64,000 nt of DNA from NCBI GenBank assembly GCA_017430235.1, contig JAFRNH010000030.1:1-64000 (forward strand). The letters run 5' to 3'. The notes under the pieces are model-generated. The model worked only from the letters and a program-made list of their open reading frames with translations, did no database searches and was not told the origin of the DNA. Positions 16,551-25,897 of the stretch are shown here, piece after piece. A program made the translations under genes and the position numbers. The DNA comes from Paludibacteraceae bacterium (GTDB taxonomy: Bacteria > Bacteroidota > Bacteroidia > Bacteroidales > Paludibacteraceae). Numbering within the stretch: position 1 is the stretch's first letter; the number at the start of each line of letters is the position of its first letter.

Positions 16551-17606
16551 TTATACTAAAAATCTGATTTGTAGATTCAGCTTAAAATAGAACTCATTAT
16601 TGATTTGATATATTTCTCCAAAATCATGTTTATGTCGCCCTCCTCTCTCAAATTTAGTGTTGAAATATAGATAGTCCTCCAACAGATTTCTATTGTAGAA
16701 ATGATAACAAATCACGTCACCATTAGTTTTGACAATTATATATCCTCCTGGCGCAGTATAATAACCATCCCATGGCTTACTTGGCATCATCCCCAAAGCT
16801 GAAGATATTAACAACTGCTTTATTCTATTTTCATAAATGGCTTTATAATTTGATGTTGGATATTTACAAGGGTTTCTATTGGCGACATCACCCAATATTT
16901 TATTTAAATCCCCCCCACTTGTCAAAGAATCTTCTATCAAACACTCTGCAATTATCTGAGGAAGATCGGATGCAATAAACAATAAATTTGCATAAAACTG
17001 AGGGTTTCCCATATGATCATACTTCAAAGAATGCCCAGTACTAAAAATGGCAGCTACTCGATCCATATGTTCAGGAATACTATTTATCTCATTCATTTGA
17101 TTCGTATTCATCTCACCTACAATTCTATACACAAAATTAGTTGCTTTAGATGCATTAAGTAGAGTGGACGAACTGCCTAATTGCGATTTAATTGAAAACC
17201 CAAGTTGATTAATCATACTTGTCACAGGATCATGGATAATCAATTCGATGTCTGCTTTATTAGTTGCAGGAGCTTTTATTTTAGAGCAACCAATAGTCTC
17301 CATAAAAGCTTGCGTTGTTGGAATGTTAAAACTTCTTCCTTTCTCAGATTGTAGATGTTGCAATAACGAAGAAGCTTCATCCAAAAAAGTCTTCATAGGA
17401 ATTGTCACACTCTTGCCTCCATGAGTAATAATTACTTTCCTTTCTGAATCAACTTCATAATCATTAACGATATCATTTCTCAATGCATGAAGGATAGGAT
17501 AACATGTAGATATTTTATTCAACTTAGCATCCCCTGCATGAATTTTGCCTTCTCCTAATATTTGAAACAGAGCATATAATTCGCTCCACTCTCCTATATT
17601 TGCCAT
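16551..17606 (-). CDS. HpaII-family type II restriction endonuclease
   Basis: 351 residues, close to the 358 of R.HpaII, and immediately downstream of a cytosine methyltransferase. Family-like features include the N-terminal GEWSELYALFQILGEGKIHAGD, the central block DPVTSMINQLGFSIKSQLGS..TLLNASKATNF with acidic and lysine residues (GFSIKSQLG) expected of the metal-binding nuclease core, and the late PWDGYYTAPGGYIIVKTNGDVICYHFYNRN block. It should cut unmethylated CCGG. The start codon is eight bases after the methyltransferase stop, so the two are co-transcribed, methylase first. Identification rests on overall resemblance plus the partner's target domain. Confidence 0.85.
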   Translation of the reverse strand: MANIGEWSELYALFQILGEGKIHAGDAKLNKISTCYPILHALRNDIVNDYEVDSERKVIITHGGKSVTIPMKTFLDEASSLLQHLQSEKGRSFNIPTTQAFMETIGCSKIKAPATNKADIELIIHDPVTSMINQLGFSIKSQLGSSSTLLNASKATNFVYRIVGEMNTNQMNEINSIPEHMDRVAAIFSTGHSLKYDHMGNPQFYANLLFIASDLPQIIAECLIEDSLTSGGDLNKILGDVANRNPCKYPTSNYKAIYENRIKQLLISSALGMMPSKPWDGYYTAPGGYIIVKTNGDVICYHFYNRNLLEDYLYFNTKFERGGRHKHDFGEIYQINNEFYFKLNLQIRFLV

Positions 17607-17614
17607 AAACTTAA

Positions 17615-19123
17615 TTATTTTAATACTTTATAAATTTGCTTTGCAATAGCCTCTATAACAGGAACCGTAACGCTATTGCCAAACTGTTTGTACAAATGGA
17701 CATCAGATAAAGGCAAAATAAAGTCGTCCGGAAATCCCTGTAAACGAGCCCATTCTCTTGGAGTCATTTTTCTAATACCTTCTTCGTTTATTTTCCCTTT
17801 TATGTGAGTCGTTGGAACTAATGAATGCTCTCTTTGGTCTATAATCAGATTTGTTTCCCGTCCCATGCCACCACATACAATTGTTCCAGACAAACCGTCT
17901 AAAGGACGTATAACATAACCAAATCCGTGACCTGCAGCCTCATGTCTTGCCCTATGAGCCTTTAACGTATTTACGTAGGTGTCACTCAAATAATACTTTG
18001 ACGGGATGGGTGCATCTTCCATGATATCACGAATACATACAGATGTTTTTGATCCTTCTGGAAAAACAAATGATTTTGGTGCAATGTCGTTTCTAAAACA
18101 TACAATATAGATTCGTTCTCTTTGTTGCGGAACACCAAAATCTTTGCTATTTAAAATTTTAGAGAATACCTTATACCCCAAATTTTCAAAAGTTTCCTTT
18201 ATTATTTTAAAGGTTTTACCCTTATCATGAATTGTAAGACCTTTCACATTTTCACAAAATATAACTTTAGGTTTGTGATAATCACAAATTCGAGCAACAT
18301 CAAGAAATAGCGTTCCCCTACAACGACCTTTATAATCATCTTTAAATCCCTGATGCTTACCCGCCATCGAAAATGCTTGACAAGGGAATCCCGCCAAACA
18401 GATATCAAACTTTGGAATAGATTCTTCCTTTATTACTGTAATATCCCCAGCTATCTCAAAATTATCTTTAAAATTCGCTTTATAGGTTTTTTGAGCAGGA
18501 ATGTCCCATTCTGAAACAAAAACTGTTTTCCCATTTTCTCCGAATACATTTTCAAACCCCATACGTATTCCTCCAATCCCAGCAAACAAATCAATAAAAC
18601 GCAACACCTTGTCTTTCCCCTCTTGTTGAAATGGCTGAACATATTTTTGATGATTCACATATGGCAAAACACTATCACCCGTCAAAACAACTGGCATGTT
18701 AGGAATACTATTGCAATTATCACTAATTGTTTGAAGAAGAGGTTCAATGTCAACATATTCTGTTACGATTTCATCTCCCAGTAAATATACAATATAGTTG
18801 CCTTGTGGTTGCGGATATTGCAAGACCTTCATTTCCTCCTCGCTTTTTTTTGAAGATGATACACATGGAAACAAATGACAACCTTCAGATGGATTCTTAT
18901 GATTATAAAGAATAATGTAATCGGGGAGAGAGTCAGACAGCACTCCTCCATTACGCATTTCAAAAAGGTTTTCGTTATATCTTATGTTATACATTTTTTC
19001 AAACCGCATCGGATTTTTACCAATTATCCAATCCAACTGGTTCTTTTCGATTCTGTATGTACCAAACAAGAATCTTGATTTTTTATGATTGACAAAACGA
19101 AAAACTTCTGAAGTTCTTTCCAT
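17615..19123 (-). CDS. C5-cytosine DNA methyltransferase (HpaII type) with N-terminal extension
   Basis: 502 residues. The methyltransferase proper begins at about 174: motif I FIDLFAGIGG (176-185), motif IV GFPCQAF with catalytic C248, motif VI FCENVKGL, motif VIII QQRERIYIV, motif IX EWARLQGFPDDF and motif X YKQFGNSVTVPV. The target-recognition stretch (HEAAGHGFGYVIRPLDG, then TIVCGGMGRETNL) closely resembles that of M.HpaII, implying CCGG. The first 170 residues are an extra domain (SRFLFGTYRIEKNQLDWI, then GGVLSDSLPDYIILYN, then YPQPQGNYIVYLLGDE) that M.HpaII lacks and that I do not recognise. It protects host DNA from the coupled nuclease. Confidence 0.9.
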   Translation of the reverse strand: MERTSEVFRFVNHKKSRFLFGTYRIEKNQLDWIIGKNPMRFEKMYNIRYNENLFEMRNGGVLSDSLPDYIILYNHKNPSEGCHLFPCVSSSKKSEEEMKVLQYPQPQGNYIVYLLGDEIVTEYVDIEPLLQTISDNCNSIPNMPVVLTGDSVLPYVNHQKYVQPFQQEGKDKVLRFIDLFAGIGGIRMGFENVFGENGKTVFVSEWDIPAQKTYKANFKDNFEIAGDITVIKEESIPKFDICLAGFPCQAFSMAGKHQGFKDDYKGRCRGTLFLDVARICDYHKPKVIFCENVKGLTIHDKGKTFKIIKETFENLGYKVFSKILNSKDFGVPQQRERIYIVCFRNDIAPKSFVFPEGSKTSVCIRDIMEDAPIPSKYYLSDTYVNTLKAHRARHEAAGHGFGYVIRPLDGLSGTIVCGGMGRETNLIIDQREHSLVPTTHIKGKINEEGIRKMTPREWARLQGFPDDFILPLSDVHLYKQFGNSVTVPVIEAIAKQIYKVLK

Positions 19124-19176
19124 ATCTTTCTTAACCTTATCACGTTAATAACTACAAAGATATAAAATAAACGAAT

Positions 19177-19215
19177 AAGGAGCAAGAAGTCCATCCTCCT
19201 TGCTCCCCTTATCAT
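19177..19215. terminator. Terminator hairpin, right copy of the RM-flanking repeat
   Basis: GGAGCAAG (19179-19186) pairs with CTTGCTCC (19199-19206). It lies downstream of the minus-strand GH94 gene and ends its transcript before the methyltransferase gene. The unit recurs at 16173-16212 on the far side of the three-gene restriction cassette. Confidence 0.6.
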
Positions 19216-19289
19216 ATCCATCAAGAATTAAAATTCTTAACTCTTAATTGACTACGTCGAACTGACGTTTCTTAATTTTTAACTTACTT

Positions 19290-21686
19290 TCATCCCATCG
19301 TCACCACCACCTCGTTCACATTCTTCATCTTGCTGAATGGAACGACGTTGCCTTCGATGGCCTTTCCGTTCAAAGTGACAGAAACAACACCCTTCTCCAC
19401 CTTCTTAGGGTTCTTAACGGTGATGTTGACCGTCTTGCCACGGAAACGACGGGTGGCTGTGAAGCCCTTCCAACCTGGGATACATGGATCAATCAACAAT
19501 CCATCGTAGTCAGGACGGATACCCAAGATGTATTGAGCCGCTGTGAAGTATGCCCAAGAAGCCGTACCGCTCAACCATGGGCAACGGCTTTGTCCCGCAC
19601 GCATGTTGTAGGTAGAGCAAGTGGTCTGCGCATATACGTAAGGCTCGATCTGACGTACCTCAGCACGCTCGTTGTATGCTGCTGGCAAGTAGTTCTTGTA
19701 GTTCTTGAAGGCACGCTTACCGTGGCCCAAGATACAATCCGCCATGATACCCCATCCTTGCGTATGCTGGAATACGGCTGCATTCTCCTTCATACCCTTG
19801 ATGAACAAAGGTGCCTTGATTACAGATGCCTCTGTTTTCTCATACGGAGGATCGCAGAGCACCAAACCGTACTTGATGGCCAAACGCTTCTCGATGCTGT
19901 TCATGACCGTCTCGGCACGCTCGCCTGTGGCCTGACCAGAGATGACTGACCATGAGTTAGGGTTCAACCAGATGGTACCCTCGTTGTTTGGATCCTTCTT
20001 CGTACCGAACACGTAACCATCTTCCTTGATGGCACGCACGTACCACTCGCCATCCCAAGCTGCCTTGTCGATGTCTTTGGTCAGCTGAGTCAAGTGACCC
20101 TGTGCCCACTTCACCTCATCAGCCTTGTTGAGACGAGTGCAGATATCGATGTAAACCGTCAACGCATAACGCAACTGCATTGCTACGAAGACAGTCTCAC
20201 CCTTCGCACCCAACACCAAGCAGTCGTTCCAATCTGCCTTCAAACCACAAGGCAAGTTGTTCTTACCACGACGGTCGAGGTTGAATTGGATGGCACGTTT
20301 CAAGTGGTCGAGGACAGTACCCTCACCCTTGTCTGAGTAAGGCAATACTTTGTTGTAGTAATCCAAGTTACCCAACTCCTTCACGTAGGTTGGTACCGTG
20401 TTGAAGAGCCACATACAGTCGTCTGAACGGAACTCGTTCTCTGGTGTAGGAGCCTCATGACCTGGATTGTGGGCAAACGGTTTAACGACTGGCATCGCAC
20501 CACCGTTGGAGTTCTGACCCGTCAACATCAACTCAAGGCGTTCTACCACCTCTTCAGGAATGTTGTGGATCACACCCAACATATCTTGGATTGTATCACG
20601 ATAACCCATACCGTCACGCTCACCACGATAGATCAAAGAAGCAGCACGGCTCCATGCGTAGGTGATGAGGTTGTTGAATGGATTCCACATATTGATCATG
20701 CTGTTGAACGCAGCGTCCGGAGTCTTTGCTGAGAGTCCCTCGATACGTCCATGCCAGTATTTCACCACCTTGTCGAACTCAGCCTGAACCTTAGCAGGAG
20801 TAGCCACCATCTTAGCAGCCTTCTTTCCTTCCACCCAAGCCTTACCGATACCAAGCACTACGGTGAACTCTTTTGTCTCACCAGCGGCAAGATCCAAATC
20901 CACTTGAAGTGTACCACAACCGTTGTCACCCTCTGTCACTGTGTTGCCACACTGACCATTGACAACAGAAAGAGGGTTTGCATAAGTATGATAAGGACCG
21001 ATGAACTTATCACGGTCGCTATCGTAACCAGTCACCTTCTGACCTACCACACCGATGAAAGAGTGGCGAGCTTGGTCTTTGTTTTGGAAGTTTTCAGGCT
21101 CCTCTGGCATATAAAGGTTGTTACCATGGTCGATGAAACCATTCTTGTAAGCCGTCTTGACGATGTATTGCGTATATTGCAAGTTGTTGCTATCGTCGTT
21201 CATGTTCCAGTTGGAAGCGAACTCAGCGTAGGTGAAAGCACGAAGCTTACGAGCCTTCTTGCCCATGTTGGTCACCTTCACGTGCCATACCTCGAACTCT
21301 TGTCCTTTAGGCACGAAGTAAAGAGTCTCTGTCTTGATGTTGCTATACTCAGAAGAGATCTTCGTATAAGCAGAACCGTGGCGGCACTCGCTCTTGTATT
21401 GGTCGAGAGGTTTGCCCACAGGTTGCCAAGAGCCAGACCAGAAGTCTTTCGACTCACAGTCGTGCAAGTAGATGTAGCGACCAGGTTGGTCCAGTGGCAC
21501 GTTGTTGAACTTGATTCTTAGGAAGCATCCTTGAACTGAAGAGCGGAAGAAAGAATAACCTCCCGCGTTGTTGGTGATGATAGCGCCGTAGCGAGTATCA
21601 CCCAAGTAGTTACTCCAAGACTTCGGAGTGTCTGGTTTGGTGACGACATATTCCTTGTTTTCGTCGTCGAAAAATCCGTATTGCAT
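19290..21686 (-). CDS. GH94 glycoside phosphorylase, likely cellobiose phosphorylase
   Basis: 798 residues, the normal length for cellobiose or chitobiose phosphorylase. It opens with MQYGFFDDENKEYVVTKPDTP and NYLGDTRYGAIITNNAGGYSF, contains the helical-barrel blocks WSRAASLIYRGERDGMGYRDTIQD and VKPFAHNPGHE, and has the catalytic general acid D488 in GLKADWNDCL. There is no signal peptide, so it acts in the cytosol, splitting an imported disaccharide with phosphate into glucose-1-phosphate and a free sugar. Cellobiose is favoured over chitobiose because a GH5 cellulase is divergently transcribed next to it. The gene appears single-cistron. Confidence 0.85.
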   Translation of the reverse strand: MQYGFFDDENKEYVVTKPDTPKSWSNYLGDTRYGAIITNNAGGYSFFRSSVQGCFLRIKFNNVPLDQPGRYIYLHDCESKDFWSGSWQPVGKPLDQYKSECRHGSAYTKISSEYSNIKTETLYFVPKGQEFEVWHVKVTNMGKKARKLRAFTYAEFASNWNMNDDSNNLQYTQYIVKTAYKNGFIDHGNNLYMPEEPENFQNKDQARHSFIGVVGQKVTGYDSDRDKFIGPYHTYANPLSVVNGQCGNTVTEGDNGCGTLQVDLDLAAGETKEFTVVLGIGKAWVEGKKAAKMVATPAKVQAEFDKVVKYWHGRIEGLSAKTPDAAFNSMINMWNPFNNLITYAWSRAASLIYRGERDGMGYRDTIQDMLGVIHNIPEEVVERLELMLTGQNSNGGAMPVVKPFAHNPGHEAPTPENEFRSDDCMWLFNTVPTYVKELGNLDYYNKVLPYSDKGEGTVLDHLKRAIQFNLDRRGKNNLPCGLKADWNDCLVLGAKGETVFVAMQLRYALTVYIDICTRLNKADEVKWAQGHLTQLTKDIDKAAWDGEWYVRAIKEDGYVFGTKKDPNNEGTIWLNPNSWSVISGQATGERAETVMNSIEKRLAIKYGLVLCDPPYEKTEASVIKAPLFIKGMKENAAVFQHTQGWGIMADCILGHGKRAFKNYKNYLPAAYNERAEVRQIEPYVYAQTTCSTYNMRAGQSRCPWLSGTASWAYFTAAQYILGIRPDYDGLLIDPCIPGWKGFTATRRFRGKTVNITVKNPKKVEKGVVSVTLNGKAIEGNVVPFSKMKNVNEVVVTMG

Positions 21687-21726
21687 AAAACTAATCTATA
21701 ATAAATTTCGTTATTAGATATTTTTT

Positions 21727-21734
21727 CAAATATA
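21727..21734 (-). promoter_or_regulatory. -7 box for the GH94 gene
   Basis: CAAATATA on the plus strand reads TATATTTG on the minus strand, an exact TAnnTTTG, 40 bases before the start codon. Confidence 0.45.
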
Positions 21735-21974
21735 GTGAAACTTCGAGATAATGGGAAGTTTTTTGGAGGAATTTCGCTAAAATAGTTGGTGAAATGGGGA
21801 AAAGCAGTACGCTTTGTAGCGTTAGAACCCACCAAGCCTCTCAACGATGCTCAAATGTGCGGGTCGTTTTATTTATGGGATTTTTTCGACTGTCCTCCCT
21901 ACAACCATAATCACCATTTATGCCATTCACCACCAATTCTTATCCCCCTCTTTTTTGTTAAATCCTCCATTTTT

Positions 21975-22006
21975 TTTGTGATTTCCATTTCATTTGTATA
22001 ACTTTG
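21975..22006 (+). promoter_or_regulatory. GH5 promoter with long 5' leader
   Basis: TTTG (21975-21978) and TAACTTTG (21999-22006) are 20 bases apart, the preferred Bacteroidota arrangement. The start codon is at 22235, so the leader would be about 220 bases long with no ORF of note; it includes CCTATTAGG near 22193. Confidence 0.55.
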
Positions 22007-22234
22007 TGAATTATAGACAGAAAAGAGTGTTATTGATTGTGCGATTCTATTCCTAATAAGAAGCTTTGCAAAGTATGGCATATAAGCACTGAAACATACT
22101 TCTTTTGTCTATGGTAGATGTTAATGTTGGCGATTCTGTGAATAAGCTAGTGGTACTTTTAATTTTTAAAATTGGCATGAATTTTGTTTCTCCTATTAGG
22201 TAAGAAATTTATTAAACATTAAATATAATATCAA

Positions 22235-24115
22235 ATGAAAAAACTTTTTACATTAGTTTCTCTTTTAATGGCGTTTGCTTTTTCTGCGAATGCATTAGAA
22301 GGACTGAAATTGGTTGGTAACCAATTGTGTACTGAAAGTGGAAAACCAATCCAGCTAAGGGGTTGGAGTACTCACGGAGCATGGTTTAAATGGTGTGCTG
22401 ATGACGAAAGTGATATCGCTGCCATGAAGAATGAAGGTGCTAACATGGCTCGTATTGCAAATTATTTCGAATCTGTTGATACAGGTTCTGACGAAAATTG
22501 GGTTAAAGGATTTATCGACAATTGTGCAAAACAAGGAATCTATTGTATTGTCGATTGGCATGTATTAAGAAATTATGACGGAGATGGTTCCAAAGGAAAT
22601 CCTATGGATAAAGTATCAGATGCCAAAAACTTCTTCCGAAGCATTACCAGCTACGTTCGCGAAAAGAACTACAACCACGTTTTGTATGAATTGTGTAACG
22701 AGCCAAACTACAACATTGAAGGTGACCCTTACGAACTTGGAAAGGAATATGTATGGAAGTGGATAAAAGATTACTGCAATGAAATCCTTCCTATCATTAA
22801 AGATAAAGACCCTAATGCCATTGTTTTGGTAGGTACTCCTCAATGGGACCAAGCTGTGGTATTCCCATTCTTGGACCCAATCGACGAGATGGGATTGAAA
22901 GTTATGTACAGTTTCCACTATTATGCTGGTGACCAAGAGAGATACTTGGGATTGTTGAGCTCTGCCTCAGCTTTCATTCCTTTGTTCGTAACAGAATGGG
23001 GTCTTTCCAGCCACACTGGAGGTAATGGAATCAGCACCAAAAGTGCAGACAAATTGATGGCTGTATGTAACGGTAAGAACCTTGGCGGTCAGATTATCAG
23101 TTGGGCTAACTGGAGCTGGTCTGCACAAGACGAGTCATCTGCTGCTATAAGAAACGGTGGATATGATAGTAAAAACTGGTCAGAATCTGGTAACTACATC
23201 AGAGAACAATTGAGAAAAGGTGACAATTTCAGTTTCTGCGAATCATCTGCATACGATGGGGCACAAGTATTTGATGGTGTGAACGATTTCTACTTGGAAT
23301 TAGACAAATTCGACAAGGGAGGAAACTACAATGCTTATTATGATTTCGATGAAAGTTGGGTAGCATGTTCTCCTATTCCATGTAACAGTGGAGCTGCTGG
23401 TATGTATGATGGTATTCGTAGCGACGATTACGTAGATGTAGGTTATACCAATGAGAACAATCCTGAAGATGGCTACCTTTCCTTAGGCTACATTGGTCAA
23501 GGAGAATGGGTGAAATATACTATTGATGTAAAGCATCCGGGCGACTATGAATTTGAAACCTACACAACTAACCATATAGACTACAATATCATTGCATTTA
23601 CCGTTGATGGTAAGAATGCTCTGGTTGATGAAGATGGAAATGAAATTCACCGCGCTCTAGAATTACAAACCTCTGGATCGGGTACATCAGAAGAAGGAAA
23701 AGGTTACGATCAATGGGGTTGGACTACTCCTGTATGCCCATACGCAAAAAACAAAAAATTCCGTTTGCGTTTCAATGAAGCAGGTGAGCATAAATTGGGT
23801 ATCGTATTCATGACCTCTACTTCTGGTTTGGGATCTCTTAAGATCATCGGTGACCCAGGCAACGGTTCTGATGTTAATGATGTAAACAACCAAGTTGTTA
23901 GCTTGTGGCCTAATCCATCTGAGGATGGTTCGTTGAATATATCTGTCAACTGCGATGCAGACGTTACAATCTTCAACATCCAAGGTGTTGCCGTATACTC
24001 TGGAAAGATCGCTGCTGGCGAAACAAAACTTGACGCATCATTGGCTTCTGGAGTTTACTATGTAACTGTAAAAAGCGAGAATGGTATTTCTACAAAGAAA
24101 TTCACTGTAAAATAA
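22235..24115 (+). CDS. Secreted GH5 endoglucanase with CBM-like and T9SS domains
   Basis: 626 residues. The signal peptide ends at about SANA (20). The GH5 domain (about 22-320, GH5_2-like) shows the acid/base E156 in LCNEPNY, the nucleophile E254 in VTEWGLSS, the active-site H228/Y230 in YSFHYYAG and the substrate-stacking W at ISWANWSW. Residues about 340-540 form a CBM6/35-like beta-sandwich (YDGIRSDDYVDVGYT, GYIGQGEWVKYTIDV). The C-terminal 75 residues are a type A T9SS sorting domain (SLWPNPSEDG, then TIFNIQGVAVYSG, then LASGVYYVTVKS). It should cut beta-1,4-glucan at the cell surface, feeding the GH94 phosphorylase encoded divergently. Confidence 0.92.
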   Translation: MKKLFTLVSLLMAFAFSANALEGLKLVGNQLCTESGKPIQLRGWSTHGAWFKWCADDESDIAAMKNEGANMARIANYFESVDTGSDENWVKGFIDNCAKQGIYCIVDWHVLRNYDGDGSKGNPMDKVSDAKNFFRSITSYVREKNYNHVLYELCNEPNYNIEGDPYELGKEYVWKWIKDYCNEILPIIKDKDPNAIVLVGTPQWDQAVVFPFLDPIDEMGLKVMYSFHYYAGDQERYLGLLSSASAFIPLFVTEWGLSSHTGGNGISTKSADKLMAVCNGKNLGGQIISWANWSWSAQDESSAAIRNGGYDSKNWSESGNYIREQLRKGDNFSFCESSAYDGAQVFDGVNDFYLELDKFDKGGNYNAYYDFDESWVACSPIPCNSGAAGMYDGIRSDDYVDVGYTNENNPEDGYLSLGYIGQGEWVKYTIDVKHPGDYEFETYTTNHIDYNIIAFTVDGKNALVDEDGNEIHRALELQTSGSGTSEEGKGYDQWGWTTPVCPYAKNKKFRLRFNEAGEHKLGIVFMTSTSGLGSLKIIGDPGNGSDVNDVNNQVVSLWPNPSEDGSLNISVNCDADVTIFNIQGVAVYSGKIAAGETKLDASLASGVYYVTVKSENGISTKKFTVK

Positions 24116-24134
24116 TCCCTTGTCATAAATAATC

Positions 24135-24172
24135 AGAAGGTTGGCTCGAAAGAACCAACCTTCTTTTTTTTT
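24135..24172 (+). terminator. Intrinsic terminator of the GH5 gene
   Basis: AGAAGGTTGG (24135-24144) pairs with CCAACCTTCT (24155-24164), followed by a run of nine or ten T. Confidence 0.9.
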
Positions 24173-24220
24173 GTAGATAAAACCTACCCTTTATAAGATA
24201 AATTTATCCAACAGCCATAT

Positions 24221-24252
24221 AAAAAAGCGAGGCACACCAGAGTGCACCTCGC
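24221..24252 (-). terminator. Intrinsic terminator of the RNase G gene
   Basis: GCGAGG (24227-24232) pairs with CCTCGC (24247-24252), with further partial pairing inside. Six A residues at 24221-24226 give the U-run on the minus strand. Confidence 0.85.
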
Positions 24253-24276
24253 CTTGTCTTTTTCAACCACCTGCTC

Positions 24277-25863
24277 TTAATGAGAGACGGTTTCGATCTC
24301 TTCTTTTAAATCAATCTCCTCTCCTTTTTCATCAACAAACTGATATTGCAAGAAAGAGAGGTTTTGAGAAGTAATCACTTTAAAAGATGCAGCCTTATAT
24401 TTCCGTTTCCATTTCCATTTCAACGAACAGAAAGGCAATCCTTGGTTAATATAGGCGCCAACGTAAGGATGAACATAAAGTTTAAACTTCGTTGTTTTGA
24501 GTGTGTTCACAAGATAGTCAATCTTATTTTCCAATTCATCAACAAATAAGATGGAAGGTCTTGAGACACCTTTACCGTAGCACGTAGGACACACCTCTTC
24601 GGTGTCTATGTGCATTTCAGGACGGACTCGTTGACGGGTGATTTGCATTAAGCCGAACTTGCTTAGCTGAAGGATATTGTGCTTCGCGCGATCGTTAGCC
24701 ATATTATCACGCATACGGTTATAAAGCTCCTGTCTGTTCTCGGCTTTTACCATATCGATGAAATCCACCACAATAATACCCCCCAAATCCCGTAGTCTCA
24801 ATTGGCGAGCCAACTCATCAGCAGCTGCCAAATTCACTTCGATAGCATTCGCTTCTTGGTCGTTCCCTGCACGTGTTTTGTTTCCACTGTTCACATCCAC
24901 AACGTGCATGGCTTCTGTTTTTTCGATAATAAGATAGGCTCCGTTCTTGAACGATACTGTACGTCCAAAGGAGGATTTCAATTGTTTTGTGACAGAGAAA
25001 TAATCGAAAATAGGAACGTCATTTGTGTATAGTTTGACAATATCTTTTCTCTCTGGAGCAATGATATTTACATAATCGCAAATCTCATGATAAACACCTT
25101 CGTCGTTCACATAGATATTTTCAAACGAAGGATTAAAGATATCCCTCAAAATACTGACTGTTCTTCCCATCTCTTCGTATAGCAAGAGAGGTAACTTGGA
25201 GTCTGGCTTTATTTTATTGATTGAATCATTCCATCTTTTAATCAATGAATTCAATTCTAAGTCAAAATCCTCCACTTTTTTGCCCTCTGCAACAGTACGG
25301 ACAATAACGCCAAAATTCTTAGGCTTTATATCCTTCAAAATCTGTTTTATACGATTTCTTTCCTCAGAAGACTTGATCTTTTGGGAGACAAAAATTTTGT
25401 CTGCAAAAGGTATCAAAACCAAAAAACGTCCTGCAATGGATATCTCTGAAGTAAGACGAGGTCCCTTAGTGGAGATTGGCTCTTTGGCTATCTGTACCAA
25501 CACCTCCTGACCTTGTGCAAGAACATCTGTAAGATGTCCATCTTTTTCAATATCCTTTCCTACCGGAATTTTGGATAACGAGAGATTCTTCTTACCAGTC
25601 TTTGCCTGTTTTACCAGTTCCTTATAAGAAAGAAACTTAGGACCTAAATCCTGATAATGAAGGAATGCTCCCTTTTCATAACCCACGTCAACGAATGCTG
25701 CATTGAGTCCTGGCATCAATTTCTTTACCTTAGCAAGGTAGATATCCCCCACAGAAAACTTACTGACGCGGCTCTCTTTGTTCACCTCTATCAGCCTCTT
25801 TTCCTCCAATAATGCAATGGATATCTCCGATGCTTGAACGTCAATTACTAATTCGCTATTCAT
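24277..25863 (-). CDS. rng: Ribonuclease G/E family endoribonuclease
   Basis: 528 residues. An S1 RNA-binding domain (about 35-130: GDIYLAKVKKLMPGLNAAFVDVGYEKGAFLHYQDL) is followed by the 5'-sensor/RNase H-like region and the DNase I-like catalytic part with metal-binding aspartates in VVDVNSGNK and GGIIVVDFIDM. The zinc-link is CPTCYGKG. It lacks the long C-terminal scaffold of RNase E, so it is the RNase G form, cleaving single-stranded AU-rich RNA with 5'-monophosphate preference and maturing rRNA. It lies beside the COX24-type and HU genes on the same strand. A hairpin lies just before the start codon. Confidence 0.92.
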   Translation of the reverse strand: MNSELVIDVQASEISIALLEEKRLIEVNKESRVSKFSVGDIYLAKVKKLMPGLNAAFVDVGYEKGAFLHYQDLGPKFLSYKELVKQAKTGKKNLSLSKIPVGKDIEKDGHLTDVLAQGQEVLVQIAKEPISTKGPRLTSEISIAGRFLVLIPFADKIFVSQKIKSSEERNRIKQILKDIKPKNFGVIVRTVAEGKKVEDFDLELNSLIKRWNDSINKIKPDSKLPLLLYEEMGRTVSILRDIFNPSFENIYVNDEGVYHEICDYVNIIAPERKDIVKLYTNDVPIFDYFSVTKQLKSSFGRTVSFKNGAYLIIEKTEAMHVVDVNSGNKTRAGNDQEANAIEVNLAAADELARQLRLRDLGGIIVVDFIDMVKAENRQELYNRMRDNMANDRAKHNILQLSKFGLMQITRQRVRPEMHIDTEEVCPTCYGKGVSRPSILFVDELENKIDYLVNTLKTTKFKLYVHPYVGAYINQGLPFCSLKWKWKRKYKAASFKVITSQNLSFLQYQFVDEKGEEIDLKEEIETVSH

Positions 25864-25874
25864 CGTTAATTTAG

Positions 25875-25897
25875 AGGGAACTTTTGTCTAATTCCCT
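25875..25897 (-). promoter_or_regulatory. Hairpin in the rng leader
   Basis: AGGGAA (25875-25880) and TTCCCT (25892-25897) can pair around an 11-base loop, 11 bases before the rng start codon. Placement suggests a translational or RNase-cleavage control site. No sequence proof of function. Confidence 0.35.

Noticed and set aside
20751..21521. 256-codon plus-strand ORF inside the GH94 gene
   Set aside because: Antisense shadow of a well-recognised phosphorylase; valine/histidine/leucine-rich composition typical of such shadows.
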